A DNA stretch of 64,000 nucleotides, from positions 62,001 through 126,000 of the forward strand of contig JAHHHB010000008.1 in NCBI GenBank assembly GCA_019359545.1, given 5' to 3'. This document shows, piece after piece, positions 42,723 to 52,447 of the stretch. How positions within the stretch are numbered: the stretch's first letter is position 1; each line of letters begins with the position of its first letter. The position numbers were made by a program, and so were the translations under genes. Under the pieces are notes generated by a model that was given only the letters and a program-made list of their open reading frames with translations, had not been told where the DNA came from and did no database searches. The stretch comes from Desmonostoc geniculatum HA4340-LM1. GTDB taxonomy: Bacteria > Cyanobacteriota > Cyanobacteriia > Cyanobacteriales > Nostocaceae.

Positions 42723-43610
42723 TTATTTATACATAAAAACTAATTTGATAATTTCCAAATTATAAGGATTAGATGTTTTGAGATATTCGTATAAAAACTT
42801 CAACAGTAAATATATTTTTAAAATCAATATCTCCCACATTGACAGATGCTTATAATAGTAGTAAATCTGGCTACGTCTATATTCAACAGCCATTTTATTC
42901 GATATTTTTTTGACAGAATGTCCTCTTATGTGAATTAGAGATGCATGGGGAGTATATAGAATTTTATACCCTGCATTTCTGACTCTTTGACACAAATCAG
43001 ACTCTTCAAAATACATGAAGAATTTTTCGTCAAAGCCACCTAATAAGTTAAATAAATCTGCCCTAATAAAAAATGCTGCTCCAACGATAATATCAACTTC
43101 TTTAATATCTTTAAAATTCTGCTCTATAATCTTCAACTTATTTTTATTTTGAGCATTATCATGTATTATTTTGGCTTCCATTTCTCCTTTTATTCCAATT
43201 TTTGGCGAAAAAGAAACTTGGAAACTTCCATCTGGAAAAAGTAATTTAGTACCAATAACGCCGACATTTAAATTTGCAGACATTAATTCTATAAGATGGG
43301 GTAAAATATTACTTGTAAGTATTGTGTCAGTATTCAACAAAAATAAAAATTTACCTTGAGCTACTTTTGCACCGACATTATTACCTGCTCCAAAACCAAC
43401 GTTTTCTGGTAGTTTAATTAATTTGATATTAGGAAATATATCATCAACAATAGATACACTATTATCTTCAGAATTGTTATCTACTAAAATAATTTCATAG
43501 TTATCTCTAGGAATAAATTTTTCTAGAGAATTTAAACAATCTACTAAAACATCTGCACCATTATAGTTAACTAAGATGATTGATACCGAGTTATTTAATT
43601 CTGTGTTCAT
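42723..43610 (-). CDS. Glycosyltransferase family 2 (rhamnosyltransferase-like)
   Basis: A 295-aa GT2 enzyme: VSIILVNYNGADVLVDCLNS, IILVDNNSEDNS, FLFLLNTDTILTSN (acidic metal site) and GGFDEKFFMYFEESDLCQRV. This pattern is typical of rhamnosyltransferase-type GT2 proteins (WbbL-like), which suits the nearby rfb genes. It lacks membrane helices. Two-base spacing to both neighbouring genes indicates tight co-transcription. Confidence 0.9.
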   Translation of the reverse strand: MNTELNNSVSIILVNYNGADVLVDCLNSLEKFIPRDNYEIILVDNNSEDNSVSIVDDIFPNIKLIKLPENVGFGAGNNVGAKVAQGKFLFLLNTDTILTSNILPHLIELMSANLNVGVIGTKLLFPDGSFQVSFSPKIGIKGEMEAKIIHDNAQNKNKLKIIEQNFKDIKEVDIIVGAAFFIRADLFNLLGGFDEKFFMYFEESDLCQRVRNAGYKILYTPHASLIHIRGHSVKKISNKMAVEYRRSQIYYYYKHLSMWEILILKIYLLLKFLYEYLKTSNPYNLEIIKLVFMYK

Positions 43611-43612
43611 GC

Positions 43613-44608
43613 TTAATTGTTATTTTTTAAAAATATTGCTCTAATTTTTTGTAAATCTAATAAAACTTTCAAAGCCCAAATTCTCAAAGCTATACCTTCA
43701 GAATTATAGCCTGACGATAAAGTTTTATATAATAATTTGAATATTTTTATACCAAAATCTAAATCTTTATCATCAAAAGGATTAGACCAATTTAAAATAT
43801 CTAATTCTTGTTTAAATCGTTCATAAAAGAATTTACTAAAGTCTCTGTGAACTAAATAACTATTGCCAGTAATTTTAAATTTTTTACTGATCCAGACTAA
43901 TAGCTCACGGTAAAATTTACCTGCATCTTGCGTTACTCCCACATTATTTAAACCATGAATTCTATAGCCAACTAACGGTTGGTGAATATGTTCAATTTTA
44001 CCTTTTTGGGCTGCGACTAAAGCTATCCACCAATCATGATACCAGTTAATTTTTACTTGGGGTGGAAATGGTAGTATATCTGTCAGTATCGAAGTGCAAA
44101 ATAACAGAGAACATCCAGTTACTACATTCCGAAGTAACAATAAATCAATAGATAACTTTTCAGGATTACGTCCTTCAAAGTTCCAGGTAGAATAATTGAT
44201 GATTTTATCATTAGTATCTATCATTTCTAAATCAGAATGTACTAAAACTGCTTGTTGAGAACGCAGTTTTTCTAAAAGCCTAGCTAGTTTTTCAGGATAC
44301 CAAATATCGTCTTGATCTGCTAGAGCGATCGCGCTAATAGTTTTATCTTCAATACAATATCTTAATCCACGTTCAAAGTTATAATAATGATTAAAATTTT
44401 GCTCATGAAAATGAAAAATAAACCGTGAATCTTCTGCAATTAGTTTTTGAATAGCTGTTTGATACTCAATTTGAGAACAGTCATCAACAACGTGACAGAC
44501 CCAGTTTTTATAATTTTGATTTTTTATTGATTGTATCTGTTTTTGAAAATATTCCAAATTAGGATTATATGTAGCTAAAACAATAGCGATTTTTTCATCT
44601 AACTGCAT
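43613..44608 (-). CDS. Glycosyltransferase family 2
   Basis: A 331-aa GT2 enzyme with IAIVLATYNPNLEYFQKQI, NWVCHVVDDCSQIE, ALADQDDIWYPEKL and a C-terminal acceptor part with NWYHDWWIALVAAQKG. The D-Q-D-D-I-W motif is common in O-antigen and capsule glycosyltransferases. It is the first gene after the interruption by a plus-strand transporter gene, and is separated from the next gene by 2 bases. Confidence 0.9.
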   Translation of the reverse strand: MQLDEKIAIVLATYNPNLEYFQKQIQSIKNQNYKNWVCHVVDDCSQIEYQTAIQKLIAEDSRFIFHFHEQNFNHYYNFERGLRYCIEDKTISAIALADQDDIWYPEKLARLLEKLRSQQAVLVHSDLEMIDTNDKIINYSTWNFEGRNPEKLSIDLLLLRNVVTGCSLLFCTSILTDILPFPPQVKINWYHDWWIALVAAQKGKIEHIHQPLVGYRIHGLNNVGVTQDAGKFYRELLVWISKKFKITGNSYLVHRDFSKFFYERFKQELDILNWSNPFDDKDLDFGIKIFKLLYKTLSSGYNSEGIALRIWALKVLLDLQKIRAIFLKNNN

Positions 44609-44974
44609 TTTAATAAATTGATTAATTGAGATTTATGTCAATAAAATAGTGAAAATCATCGCCAATCAACAACTATAAAGCCTTAGGACGATGGTGTGCA
44701 ATCGCTAACTCTGCACGTTCTTAAATTAGGTTATCAACAATTCGTTAACGAATTCTTTCTATCTTAGCACCTTACAAAATAACACCGTGTTCTAAATATG
44801 TTTGTATCAATTTGGAATTTATACAAGATTTTACTATAGAATTTATTTGATTCTTTGCTTTTTATTTCATTAGTGACTTCGTAGGCAGAAAATTATAAAT
44901 TTTACAAAAGTATCTATAAGTGATAATATAGCAAGCATAATTTCATCTTCATAAATTATCTCTTCCCAGTCAAA
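44609..44974. other. Gap holding an rfbA relic
   Basis: The gap separates the divergent GT2 and small transporter genes. 44648-44815 is a decayed rfbA 3' end (separate entry). The remaining AT-rich 44816-44974 probably holds the transporter promoter. Confidence 0.6.
44648..44815 (-). pseudogene. Relic of the 3' end of a second rfbA
   Basis: The stretch reads like the 3' part of rfbA at 40480-40640 base by base: ATCATCGCCAAT, TAAAGC then TT then GGACGATGGTGTGCAA, TTAGCACCTTA then AAAATAACACCGTGTTCTAA, and TGTATCAAT occur in the same order and spacing. Many substitutions and small indels break the frame. No 5' part of the gene remains. It shows that another rfbA copy once lay between the two halves of this polysaccharide locus. 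Confidence 0.8.
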
Positions 44975-45340
44975 ATGAGTACAAAAGAGTTTGGTATTTT
45001 TCTAATTTCAATTTTTTGCAATATAGTTGGACAGATTCTTCTAAAGTCAGGAGCATTAAAACTAGGAGAGGTCAATGCAACAAACTTATTGAACCATATC
45101 ATTAGAATTTTATTTACGCCAGAATTAATAATTGGTTTATCTTGTTATGCCATAGGTGCTATTGCGTATATTCTTGTATTAACTAGAGTAAACTTAAGCG
45201 TGGTCGGTCCTTCGACAGCCTTAGTTTACGTGTGTTCTTTTTTAATTGGCTATTTCTTTTTTCATGAGACTATTTCTCTAAATCGCACTATAGGTTTGGG
45301 TTTAATTGTATGTGGAGTTATCCTAGTTATCTCTAGATAA
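44975..45340 (+). CDS. Small DMT/SMR-type membrane transporter, possible lipid-sugar flippase
   Basis: A 121-aa protein with four membrane helices (FGIFLISIFCNIVGQILLKSG; LIIGLSCYAIGAIAYILVL; VVGPSTALVYVCSFLIGYFF; TIGLGLIVCGVILVISR). It resembles EamA/small multidrug resistance proteins and the ArnE/ArnF subunits that flip aminoarabinose-phosphate-undecaprenol. Its place among ArnT-like and polyprenyl-phosphate glycosyltransferase genes supports a lipid-sugar flippase role, as inference. It is the only plus-strand gene in the polysaccharide locus and converges with the YfhO-like gene, whose stop lies 17 bases away. Confidence 0.75.
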   Translation: MSTKEFGIFLISIFCNIVGQILLKSGALKLGEVNATNLLNHIIRILFTPELIIGLSCYAIGAIAYILVLTRVNLSVVGPSTALVYVCSFLIGYFFFHETISLNRTIGLGLIVCGVILVISR

Positions 45341-45356
45341 ATTAATGTAGTTTTTT

Positions 45357-47723
45357 TTACGGTTTATAGCTGTCTTTGAAAAAGCTAATTAAATTTAAAT
45401 TTTTTAATGAAATCAAGAAATAACAGATTGCAACTAAACAAGATAGAATTAGACCGATCGTAAACGAAGTCGGTCTATATTGAAAAACCACAGTTGAAAT
45501 ACCAGCAGGAATCGCAACTGCTTTAAATAGAGTATCTGCTTCCATAACAGGAACTTTGACATCATTAACAAATGCTGACCATCCAGGATAAATTTGATCG
45601 GCAAAGACTAGAATTGCAGGCCGTTGGCTTTTAACCAAAAGTTTAACTTGATTAGGATATTGTGCTTGTAGTGTAACTTCTTCTGGAGCTAAAGTCTGCA
45701 AAGAAACTGCCGTATTTTCAACAGGTTTAAAATTTGGCTGTTTATTTAAAATAACTGTCGATTTATAATCAAATTTTTCATTTTTCAGCATAGCAATAGC
45801 TTCATTGTGCTGAGAAACTACTTCATAGCTACGGTAAATTCTGTATATAGGTAGTGCAGAGGGATTTTCTGTAACTTGCACTGGAGCCTTACTATCTTTC
45901 AGATTTGTATTTATAATATATTTAGCGCCTAATATATCGTTAATACGTTGATTATTCCAGCCTAAATCACCCAAAAAATTAAAATAATTCTTAGGCATAG
46001 ATGCACCATGACCCATCGTCATTTTAATGCCTAGAGCATCACCAAAATTTTTAATTTCATCTGGTTTGAAATTAGCAATCCGATAGTTACTATTAACTCC
46101 TTCTAAATTTCGCAAAACAGGAGCATGAACTTTTACAACTTGAGAAGGGTATAGTACTTGAGGAGGTTCGTAAACTCTTTGTGGCAATCTTTTTATATAA
46201 AAGTAGTAAGTATCTTGAATGATTAATAATGATAATAATATTACAATTAAGCGCCTATTGTATTGCTTTTGTCTATTTATAGACTTAATAAAGTATAAAC
46301 TGATGACGGTCAAGTATAACGTCATCAGCAAGCTATTTATTAAAGAATATTTATCATTAGATAAAAAAGGAATAGATAGTAAAAATAAAAATATGATACC
46401 CAAACAAACTTTTATTAAATTATTGAATAAATTTTTACTATTAACATCTTCAGAATTGAGTTTCCATAAATAGTCTATTCCACATGCTGCCAAACCAGAA
46501 ATTGCAAAGTGACTCAGGCAAGAAATTCTACTAGAAGTTCTTACAGGATCTGATATGGGAGATAATATGTTATAGACAGAATGTATTAATGAATCACCAC
46601 CTAAACTGTAAATAATACTAAATACAAAAATTATGTTAAAAAATAGAACATTATCATTACTATTTTTTAGCTTACAAATTACAAATAATCCTAAAAGTAA
46701 AGCAATAATACCACTGTATACTTGACCATCAATACTAACTGGAAAATTAAGCATTACAAAATCAGGATTGATCATCGAGAATAACCCACCAGGAGTAAAG
46801 TGAAATTGATCGGCCAGGACAGAGTAAGGTATTTTTTCCCCTGAACTTACTGGATTTGGACCACTTACCCAACGCAAAGATAATTTACTGTACTCTAATG
46901 TAGGAATTAATTGTAGACTAGCCAGCAAAATCCCAAATGCGATAGTTATAAAAAGAGCGATAGCTTTAGTAATAATATTTTTTCTAGTAGCGGCATCTAA
47001 ATTATTTTTTTGAATTTGCCTAAATATTTTAAATATTGAATAAAACGTAATGATAGCAGCAGCATATATAAAACCTAAATAATGCCCTGCCAAAATTGCC
47101 ATCGCTAAACCAAATCCTGAAGTATTTAGCCACCAAAGTTTTCTCAATATTGAATCTTGGCGACTATATCTTAGATAAGCAGCTACAATAAAAGGTATCC
47201 AAATAATACTGTTGAAAACACATAGCTGTTCTGATTGTCTAGCAAAGGTAAAACCTGCATAAGCAAAAATCGTCGCACCTATCAAAGAAGCTGGTTTACT
47301 AAGATTAAATTCCTGGAACATCCAATAACTGGCAAAAGCACAACCAATCAATCCTATAAGGACAAAAAATTCAATCACTGGAGGAGCAGTAATTGTGTAT
47401 AATTCTGGATTTAATAGGCTGAGAACCCAAAATAAAACTAAGTTTGGTGGGTAGAATAACCCCGCTTGCATTTCACCGATGAAACTATGTCCTGAAAGTT
47501 GATAAAAATCCCACAGAGGGAGAGTTCCCTGAGAAATAGCCCTTGCAGCATGGGTGTACCATGCATAGAATTGAACAGAATTATCAAACCAAGCTAAAAT
47601 GGTGCGATCGCCAGATATAATCACTCTTGAAGTTAACATTATTCCCAATAATGCTAACCAGACAAGAATTAAAATATGATTATTTAAAGAAAATTTTTTA
47701 ACCTTTAGCAGCATATACTTCAT
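45357..47723 (-). CDS. YfhO-like polytopic membrane protein, GT-C type
   Basis: A 788-aa protein with about 12 membrane segments and a C-terminal extracytoplasmic region. It resembles YfhO family proteins: WYTHAARAISQGTLPLWDFY followed by PPNLVLFWVLSLLN near the first loop, and, near the C-terminus, QIYPGWSAFVNDVKVPV. YfhO proteins are GT-C-like enzymes that use polyprenyl-phosphate sugars in lipid or wall polymer glycosylation. It overlaps the preceding GT39-like gene by 26 bases; a start at 47714 would shorten the overlap. Substrates are unknown. Confidence 0.8.
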   Translation of the reverse strand: MKYMLLKVKKFSLNNHILILVWLALLGIMLTSRVIISGDRTILAWFDNSVQFYAWYTHAARAISQGTLPLWDFYQLSGHSFIGEMQAGLFYPPNLVLFWVLSLLNPELYTITAPPVIEFFVLIGLIGCAFASYWMFQEFNLSKPASLIGATIFAYAGFTFARQSEQLCVFNSIIWIPFIVAAYLRYSRQDSILRKLWWLNTSGFGLAMAILAGHYLGFIYAAAIITFYSIFKIFRQIQKNNLDAATRKNIITKAIALFITIAFGILLASLQLIPTLEYSKLSLRWVSGPNPVSSGEKIPYSVLADQFHFTPGGLFSMINPDFVMLNFPVSIDGQVYSGIIALLLGLFVICKLKNSNDNVLFFNIIFVFSIIYSLGGDSLIHSVYNILSPISDPVRTSSRISCLSHFAISGLAACGIDYLWKLNSEDVNSKNLFNNLIKVCLGIIFLFLLSIPFLSNDKYSLINSLLMTLYLTVISLYFIKSINRQKQYNRRLIVILLSLLIIQDTYYFYIKRLPQRVYEPPQVLYPSQVVKVHAPVLRNLEGVNSNYRIANFKPDEIKNFGDALGIKMTMGHGASMPKNYFNFLGDLGWNNQRINDILGAKYIINTNLKDSKAPVQVTENPSALPIYRIYRSYEVVSQHNEAIAMLKNEKFDYKSTVILNKQPNFKPVENTAVSLQTLAPEEVTLQAQYPNQVKLLVKSQRPAILVFADQIYPGWSAFVNDVKVPVMEADTLFKAVAIPAGISTVVFQYRPTSFTIGLILSCLVAICYFLISLKNLNLISFFKDSYKP

Positions 47724-49392
47724 AAATTACTTCATTTTTACCATTATGAAAAGATTTTTCTAATTTGATTTCTTTGAGAAAGATAGAACTAAATTTGATA
47801 AAATTACTTCTTGAATTTTTCATGATTGCAGAATTTTCTGCATGTAATAATACTATATTTATTTTTCCTTTAAAAAAAGTTTTGTAAAAATTTTCTTGCT
47901 CATCTTTACTTGACTTATCTAACTCATTAAAAATTGACCATAAATCTATGTATTTAGAACGTGCTTGAGTCTCAGCTAAGCCATGTAACTGCGTATGAAA
48001 TCCCCAGTCTGCTGAAATAATAGAATCAACTTTGTCTCGATAATTACCCAAATATTGAGAAAGCTCATAGATTGCAGGACTCCAAATATTATTAAATGAT
48101 TTCTTATCGTCCAAAGCCAATGAATAATTATTGTTGACTTTAAGTTGTGAATTAATTAAATTCCCAAACATTAAAACTACTAACGTTATACATGCAATTT
48201 TAATTAATTGATACCGATTTTTGACCAATATTTTATAAATCTGAATTATTAATTCGACTACAACCAAGACAGCAGCTATGTTAAAAAAATGCTGAAAAGG
48301 GAATAATATCATAATGTGATGTGCCCACCCTACTTGTCTGGTGAATACCATTTGCATATAAATTAATGCAAAAAGCAAGGTAAAAAAAAGAAGTGTTTTC
48401 CTAGTATCAAAACCTAAATTAAAGTAACTTTTATAATTACACTTCAATAAAATTGCTACAGCTAAAATAATTAGTAAAAGAATAATATTTATAAATGTTA
48501 ATTGATTCACCCAACTTATTTCAGATAATGATTGATTAAAAATCCATTCATAAACTGCCTTCCCACTAACAGTTATTTCATAAACATTACTTACTCTCAA
48601 AAAACGCTCTAATAAAGTTTCTTGAGTTTTTTCTCCTATATTTAAATTAAATACAGGTATAATTAATACTGCAATCATTAAAATCATAATTGCTATAAAT
48701 GTAATTGTAGGAACTAATATTTTAGATTTATAAATACTCCATATTTTAATAATACTTTTAAAATAAAAACTCATAGAGCATATAAAGAATGCAGACATGA
48801 ACCAGATGAAGTTTAATTTGTCCCAAAGCCCTAAAATCAAAGCTACCAATAATAAAACATACCAATTAATAAATTTATGATTAGGCAAAGTGTGAGGATA
48901 GGATATTATTTTAAAGAAAATAAATAGAGCTAAAATCTTGAAAAAAATCATAAAAACTACAGGACCCCAATCTAACCTAGTTGTATAGATAAAAGAAGGA
49001 TCAGTAGCTAAAACAATAGCTATGAGACTAGCAATCCATTGATTAAATATTATTTTTCCTAAGTAAAAACATAAAACTAATGTTAATGCAGAAATTATAA
49101 TAACTGGCAACCTGATCGTTTCTGGGTAAACTCCTAGAAAATGAAAAATAGGATAGAAAAAATATGCTTTAACTGCTCCTATGTATGGCATTAGCATTAC
49201 AGGAACACCAAAAATGCGTTTATGGATAAACGTATTGTCTAATCCTCCTAATGCTCCATTAACAAATAAAGTTTCATCATAATATAGCCCAGGGTATTTA
49301 ATTTTATAGCTTGCTGTGTAAATAAAATAGATAATTGATAAAATAAGTAAAATAATTGGTGATTTTTCTGATTCAATTAGTTTACTTGCCAT
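47698..49392 (-). CDS. GT39/ArnT-like membrane glycosyltransferase
   Basis: A 564-aa protein with about 10 membrane segments. The first periplasmic loop has the acidic motif YPGLYYDETLFVNGAL, as in ArnT/PMT-type (GT-C) enzymes that use polyprenyl-phosphate-linked sugars. Further features: AIVLATDPSFIYTTRLDWGP and GWAHHIMILFPFQHFFN. The C-terminal 150 residues are soluble. The neighbouring polyprenyl-phosphate glycosyltransferase could supply its donor. It begins 18 bases after the methyltransferase gene. Its acceptor is not known. Confidence 0.8.
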   Translation of the reverse strand: MASKLIESEKSPIILLILSIIYFIYTASYKIKYPGLYYDETLFVNGALGGLDNTFIHKRIFGVPVMLMPYIGAVKAYFFYPIFHFLGVYPETIRLPVIIISALTLVLCFYLGKIIFNQWIASLIAIVLATDPSFIYTTRLDWGPVVFMIFFKILALFIFFKIISYPHTLPNHKFINWYVLLLVALILGLWDKLNFIWFMSAFFICSMSFYFKSIIKIWSIYKSKILVPTITFIAIMILMIAVLIIPVFNLNIGEKTQETLLERFLRVSNVYEITVSGKAVYEWIFNQSLSEISWVNQLTFINIILLLIILAVAILLKCNYKSYFNLGFDTRKTLLFFTLLFALIYMQMVFTRQVGWAHHIMILFPFQHFFNIAAVLVVVELIIQIYKILVKNRYQLIKIACITLVVLMFGNLINSQLKVNNNYSLALDDKKSFNNIWSPAIYELSQYLGNYRDKVDSIISADWGFHTQLHGLAETQARSKYIDLWSIFNELDKSSKDEQENFYKTFFKGKINIVLLHAENSAIMKNSRSNFIKFSSIFLKEIKLEKSFHNGKNEVIYEVYAAKG

Positions 49393-49410
49393 ATTTTTAA
49401 ATTATTTTTA

Positions 49411-50463
49411 TTATTTTTTAATTAACCAAATTGAACCAGTTCCGTCAAATGCTCTGGATACAATTTTTTCCCATCGATTTTTGTGAAATTGAAGTATGAA
49501 ACTTGGCCAAAACAAGATTTCAAATTCTGAATTGAATTGAAGAAAAGAGCGTAGTAAATATGATTCATTCCAAGCACGCCCTTCACTTACCCATGCTTCA
49601 GGATATTCAAAAGGAAAGTGTATGTCATGAATATGAATAACTACTCCAGACTCTAAAATTGGCAGAATTTCAGCAAATAGGTGGTTTACATCACTGCCAA
49701 TTTTACATACATGAGAGGAGTCAATAAAAAGGATATCATTTTGGGTAAGTGTCTGAAAAAAATCAGGGCTTAAATTCTGCAATTTTTGTTTATATAGTGT
49801 TAATTTCTGAAATTCTTGTATAAACAATTCTGCAAGTGTATCTGGAAAAGGCTCAATAAATATGGTTTCAATACTATTATCAAGAAAATTTAGATTAGTA
49901 TCGTAAATTACAGCTGAGGAAAAACCAGACCCTACTTCAATAACTTTTCTAGGTTGTAAATAACACAACATACTAAAAAGTATTAAAGCATCTGTAAATG
50001 AAAATGCAGAGTTTTTAGTGTAGTAATGATACTGTGATGTTTTTTCTTGAGGAAACGGGAAATCCTTAAAATAATTACTTAATTTTTCTAAAAAAATCAA
50101 TTGATTATCTTCATTGAGGTTGATTCCAGGGATATTTTTAGAATTTGTTTTAAAAATACGCTCTTTATTCTGAAAAACTTCTTCAAAGTCTGGTATTGGT
50201 GAATAAAAATGCCCAGGCTTGTAAAAAATATTTTCGCGTTCTTGAACCAATTTTTCCTTTTGCTGTAGGAGACTATCTACTTGGCAGAGTAAAAGATTCC
50301 GTTCTCCTTCCAAATATTCCCGTTCTTGAAGCAATTTTTCCTTTTGTTGAAGCAGACTATCTACTTGGCAGAGTAAAATATCTCGTTCTCCTTCCAAGTA
50401 ATTTTTTATTTTTTTCGCGTTACTATACAATTTAATGAGCTTTTTGAAAATCTCGATTTTCAT
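49411..50463 (-). CDS. Class I methyltransferase-like protein with N-terminal coiled coil
   Basis: A 350-aa protein. Residues about 20-80 are a coiled coil made of two copies of LEGERDILLCQVDSLLQQKE, 31 residues apart. The rest resembles class I SAM-dependent methyltransferases: KVIEVGSGFSSAVIYD, TIFIEPFPDTLAEL, ILFIDSSHVCKIGSDVNHL and VIHIHDIHFPFEYPEAW. Similar enzymes methylate sugars or nucleotides in polysaccharide loci. The coiled coil suggests oligomerisation. It belongs to the minus-strand operon, 17 bases after the DPM1-like gene. Confidence 0.8.
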   Translation of the reverse strand: MKIEIFKKLIKLYSNAKKIKNYLEGERDILLCQVDSLLQQKEKLLQEREYLEGERNLLLCQVDSLLQQKEKLVQERENIFYKPGHFYSPIPDFEEVFQNKERIFKTNSKNIPGINLNEDNQLIFLEKLSNYFKDFPFPQEKTSQYHYYTKNSAFSFTDALILFSMLCYLQPRKVIEVGSGFSSAVIYDTNLNFLDNSIETIFIEPFPDTLAELFIQEFQKLTLYKQKLQNLSPDFFQTLTQNDILFIDSSHVCKIGSDVNHLFAEILPILESGVVIHIHDIHFPFEYPEAWVSEGRAWNESYLLRSFLQFNSEFEILFWPSFILQFHKNRWEKIVSRAFDGTGSIWLIKK

Positions 50464-50480
50464 AAAAATTCTTAAAAAAA

Positions 50481-51254
50481 TTAATTGAAATATTTAAAGG
50501 AACATTCATTTTCTTGTTTATTACCACTCTGATAAGGTAAAGAATAGAAAGATTTTTTTAATGAACAGAATAAATTAAAGTAGATAATATACCAAATAGC
50601 TATGATACCATCCTTGAGTCCTATTTTCTTTCCTTCTTCATAGGTTCGACCATAATAACTAATGGGAACTTCAAAAATTCGACACTGAAGTTTAGCTACT
50701 TTAGCTGTAACCTCTATCTCAAAGCCAAAACCTTTGGATGTGATAATCATATTCCTAATGATTTCTCCTCGAAAGGCTTTGTAACAAGTTTCTACATCAG
50801 TCATATTGACATTTGTAAATATATTACTTAAGAAGGTCAGAAATTTATTAGCTAAATAATGATAAAAATATAAAACCCTTGCCGCTTTACGAACTAAAAA
50901 GCGAGATCCATAAACCACATCTGCTTTATTTTTTAAAATAGGTTCTATTACATCTGGAATTTCTTCGGGATTGTATTCAAGATCGGCATCTTGAACAATT
51001 ACAATTTCTCCTTGAGTGGCGGAAAAACCAGTTTTTAATGCCATTGTTTTTCCCTTATTTTTAGGATGATGAATAACCTGTAATTCACTATATTCTGAAG
51101 CAAGTTGTTCTAATATTTCTCTAGTACCATCCGTAGAACCATCATTAACGACTACAATTTCTAAAATATTTGGAACTTTTCTTAGTTCCTCTATAACAAC
51201 TCTAATAGTTGATTTTTCATTATACGCAGGTACGACAACTGATAAAATTTTCAT
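50481..51254 (-). CDS. Polyprenyl-phosphate glycosyltransferase (DPM1-like GT2)
   Basis: A 257-aa GT2 enzyme: LSVVVPAYNEKSTIRVVIEE, VVVNDGSTDGT, KNKGKTMALKTGF, IVIVQDADLEYNPEEIP (DxD) and VYGSRFLVRKAARVLYFYHYLANKFL. It lacks the C-terminal membrane domain of GtrB-type enzymes. Such proteins transfer a sugar from an activated nucleotide to undecaprenyl phosphate on the cytoplasmic face. With the ArnE-like protein and the two GT-C enzymes of this locus it could form a lipid-sugar route. The sugar is not predictable. Confidence 0.9.
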   Translation of the reverse strand: MKILSVVVPAYNEKSTIRVVIEELRKVPNILEIVVVNDGSTDGTREILEQLASEYSELQVIHHPKNKGKTMALKTGFSATQGEIVIVQDADLEYNPEEIPDVIEPILKNKADVVYGSRFLVRKAARVLYFYHYLANKFLTFLSNIFTNVNMTDVETCYKAFRGEIIRNMIITSKGFGFEIEVTAKVAKLQCRIFEVPISYYGRTYEEGKKIGLKDGIIAIWYIIYFNLFCSLKKSFYSLPYQSGNKQENECSFKYFN

Positions 51255-51329
51255 TTTTCCTAAATTTTTAATTCAATTATTTCTTGACAGTATCAAAAAC
51301 TATCGTATTAAACCCAAAAGTACTTTTTC

Positions 51330-52406
51330 TTAGCGTATTTCTATCGCTTCTTGGGGATCTTTGTAGATAATTGATTTAAATTCTGGAGGGGAAATTCGAG
51401 GATCTACAAGTTTTGCAAACATTTGTGTTGGAGGTAAGTATTTAAGACGCAAAAATAGTTCATCCAAATACCACATATAGTCTAGAATAGCAAGATCATT
51501 ATTTGGGGAATTAGGATCGATATTATAGTTATGGCCATAAACTCTATCTATAATTCGACCAATAAAACAAAAGAAGGGAATAAAAACTTCAAATTGAAAG
51601 TTCTCATTTAATAAAGGTAATATATCTTGAGCACGAATTCCTTCAAAACCTTCTTGACTACAATCAAAATTGGGCAATTCTAGATCATATTTCTTGAAAA
51701 ATGCATTCCATTTTAGTCTTTCGGGAAGTGTATTCCAATAAGACTCTAAAAATGATTGAGTTTTTGGCCAGGACATATGACCATTTCGCCCAATCATATC
51801 ACCAATCAAGAAAAAGTACCCTGGTTTTCCGGCTTTATGAATAGATTCAAAAAGACCTTCCAGATTAACAACATGATGAAGGGAATGATTAGCAAAAAAC
51901 CCATCATAATTCATTTTAAAATGGATTTGATTAAAATCTTGTTCAAAAAATCGCATTTCTATACCAAGAGATTTTGCTTTTTCTTTCCCTTGTGCTAACA
52001 AAGTAGGATTTAGTTCATAGCAGTCAAAGATTACCTTATTATTTAATTGCAAACGTTGACATAATTCTAATTCTTCATTACTATTTCCTGAGCCAATTGA
52101 AGCAATATATAGAACATCTTTCGTTTGAAGCGAGTATTTTCTTATTTCATCTACAAAGAAATCTCGATAATTAGAAAATCCTGTGATCTCTTCGGTTAAT
52201 TTACACAAATATTTATTGGTTATGTAATGAAAACATTGAGGTAAATCATGGATCTCTTCAACATTGTTATAAGTTAAAAGTTCTTGCTTTATCCTTTTTT
52301 CATACTCATTATTGTGATTATACTGCTCTTTTACATCAGCTATTTTAATATTTCTAATCGAATAATTGATGATTTTTTTTAAAAAGTATTTAGGAGAAAA
52401 ATTCAT
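51330..52406 (-). CDS. Class I SAM-dependent methyltransferase-like protein
   Basis: A 358-aa protein with a Rossmann-type methyltransferase region: VLYIASIGSGNSNEELELC (motif I), VIFDCYELNPTLLAQGKEKA, MRFFEQDFNQIHFKMNYDGF and FANHSLHHVVNLEGLFESI. About 90 residues precede the fold, and a 120-residue C-terminal part of unknown role follows. Its position in the polysaccharide locus suggests modification of a sugar. It is 75 bases from its downstream neighbour and 42 from its upstream one. Confidence 0.82.
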   Translation of the reverse strand: MNFSPKYFLKKIINYSIRNIKIADVKEQYNHNNEYEKRIKQELLTYNNVEEIHDLPQCFHYITNKYLCKLTEEITGFSNYRDFFVDEIRKYSLQTKDVLYIASIGSGNSNEELELCQRLQLNNKVIFDCYELNPTLLAQGKEKAKSLGIEMRFFEQDFNQIHFKMNYDGFFANHSLHHVVNLEGLFESIHKAGKPGYFFLIGDMIGRNGHMSWPKTQSFLESYWNTLPERLKWNAFFKKYDLELPNFDCSQEGFEGIRAQDILPLLNENFQFEVFIPFFCFIGRIIDRVYGHNYNIDPNSPNNDLAILDYMWYLDELFLRLKYLPPTQMFAKLVDPRISPPEFKSIIYKDPQEAIEIR

Positions 52407-52447
52407 AATCTTTAGTTGTTTTTACAAAAAATACAATCAGAAAAATT

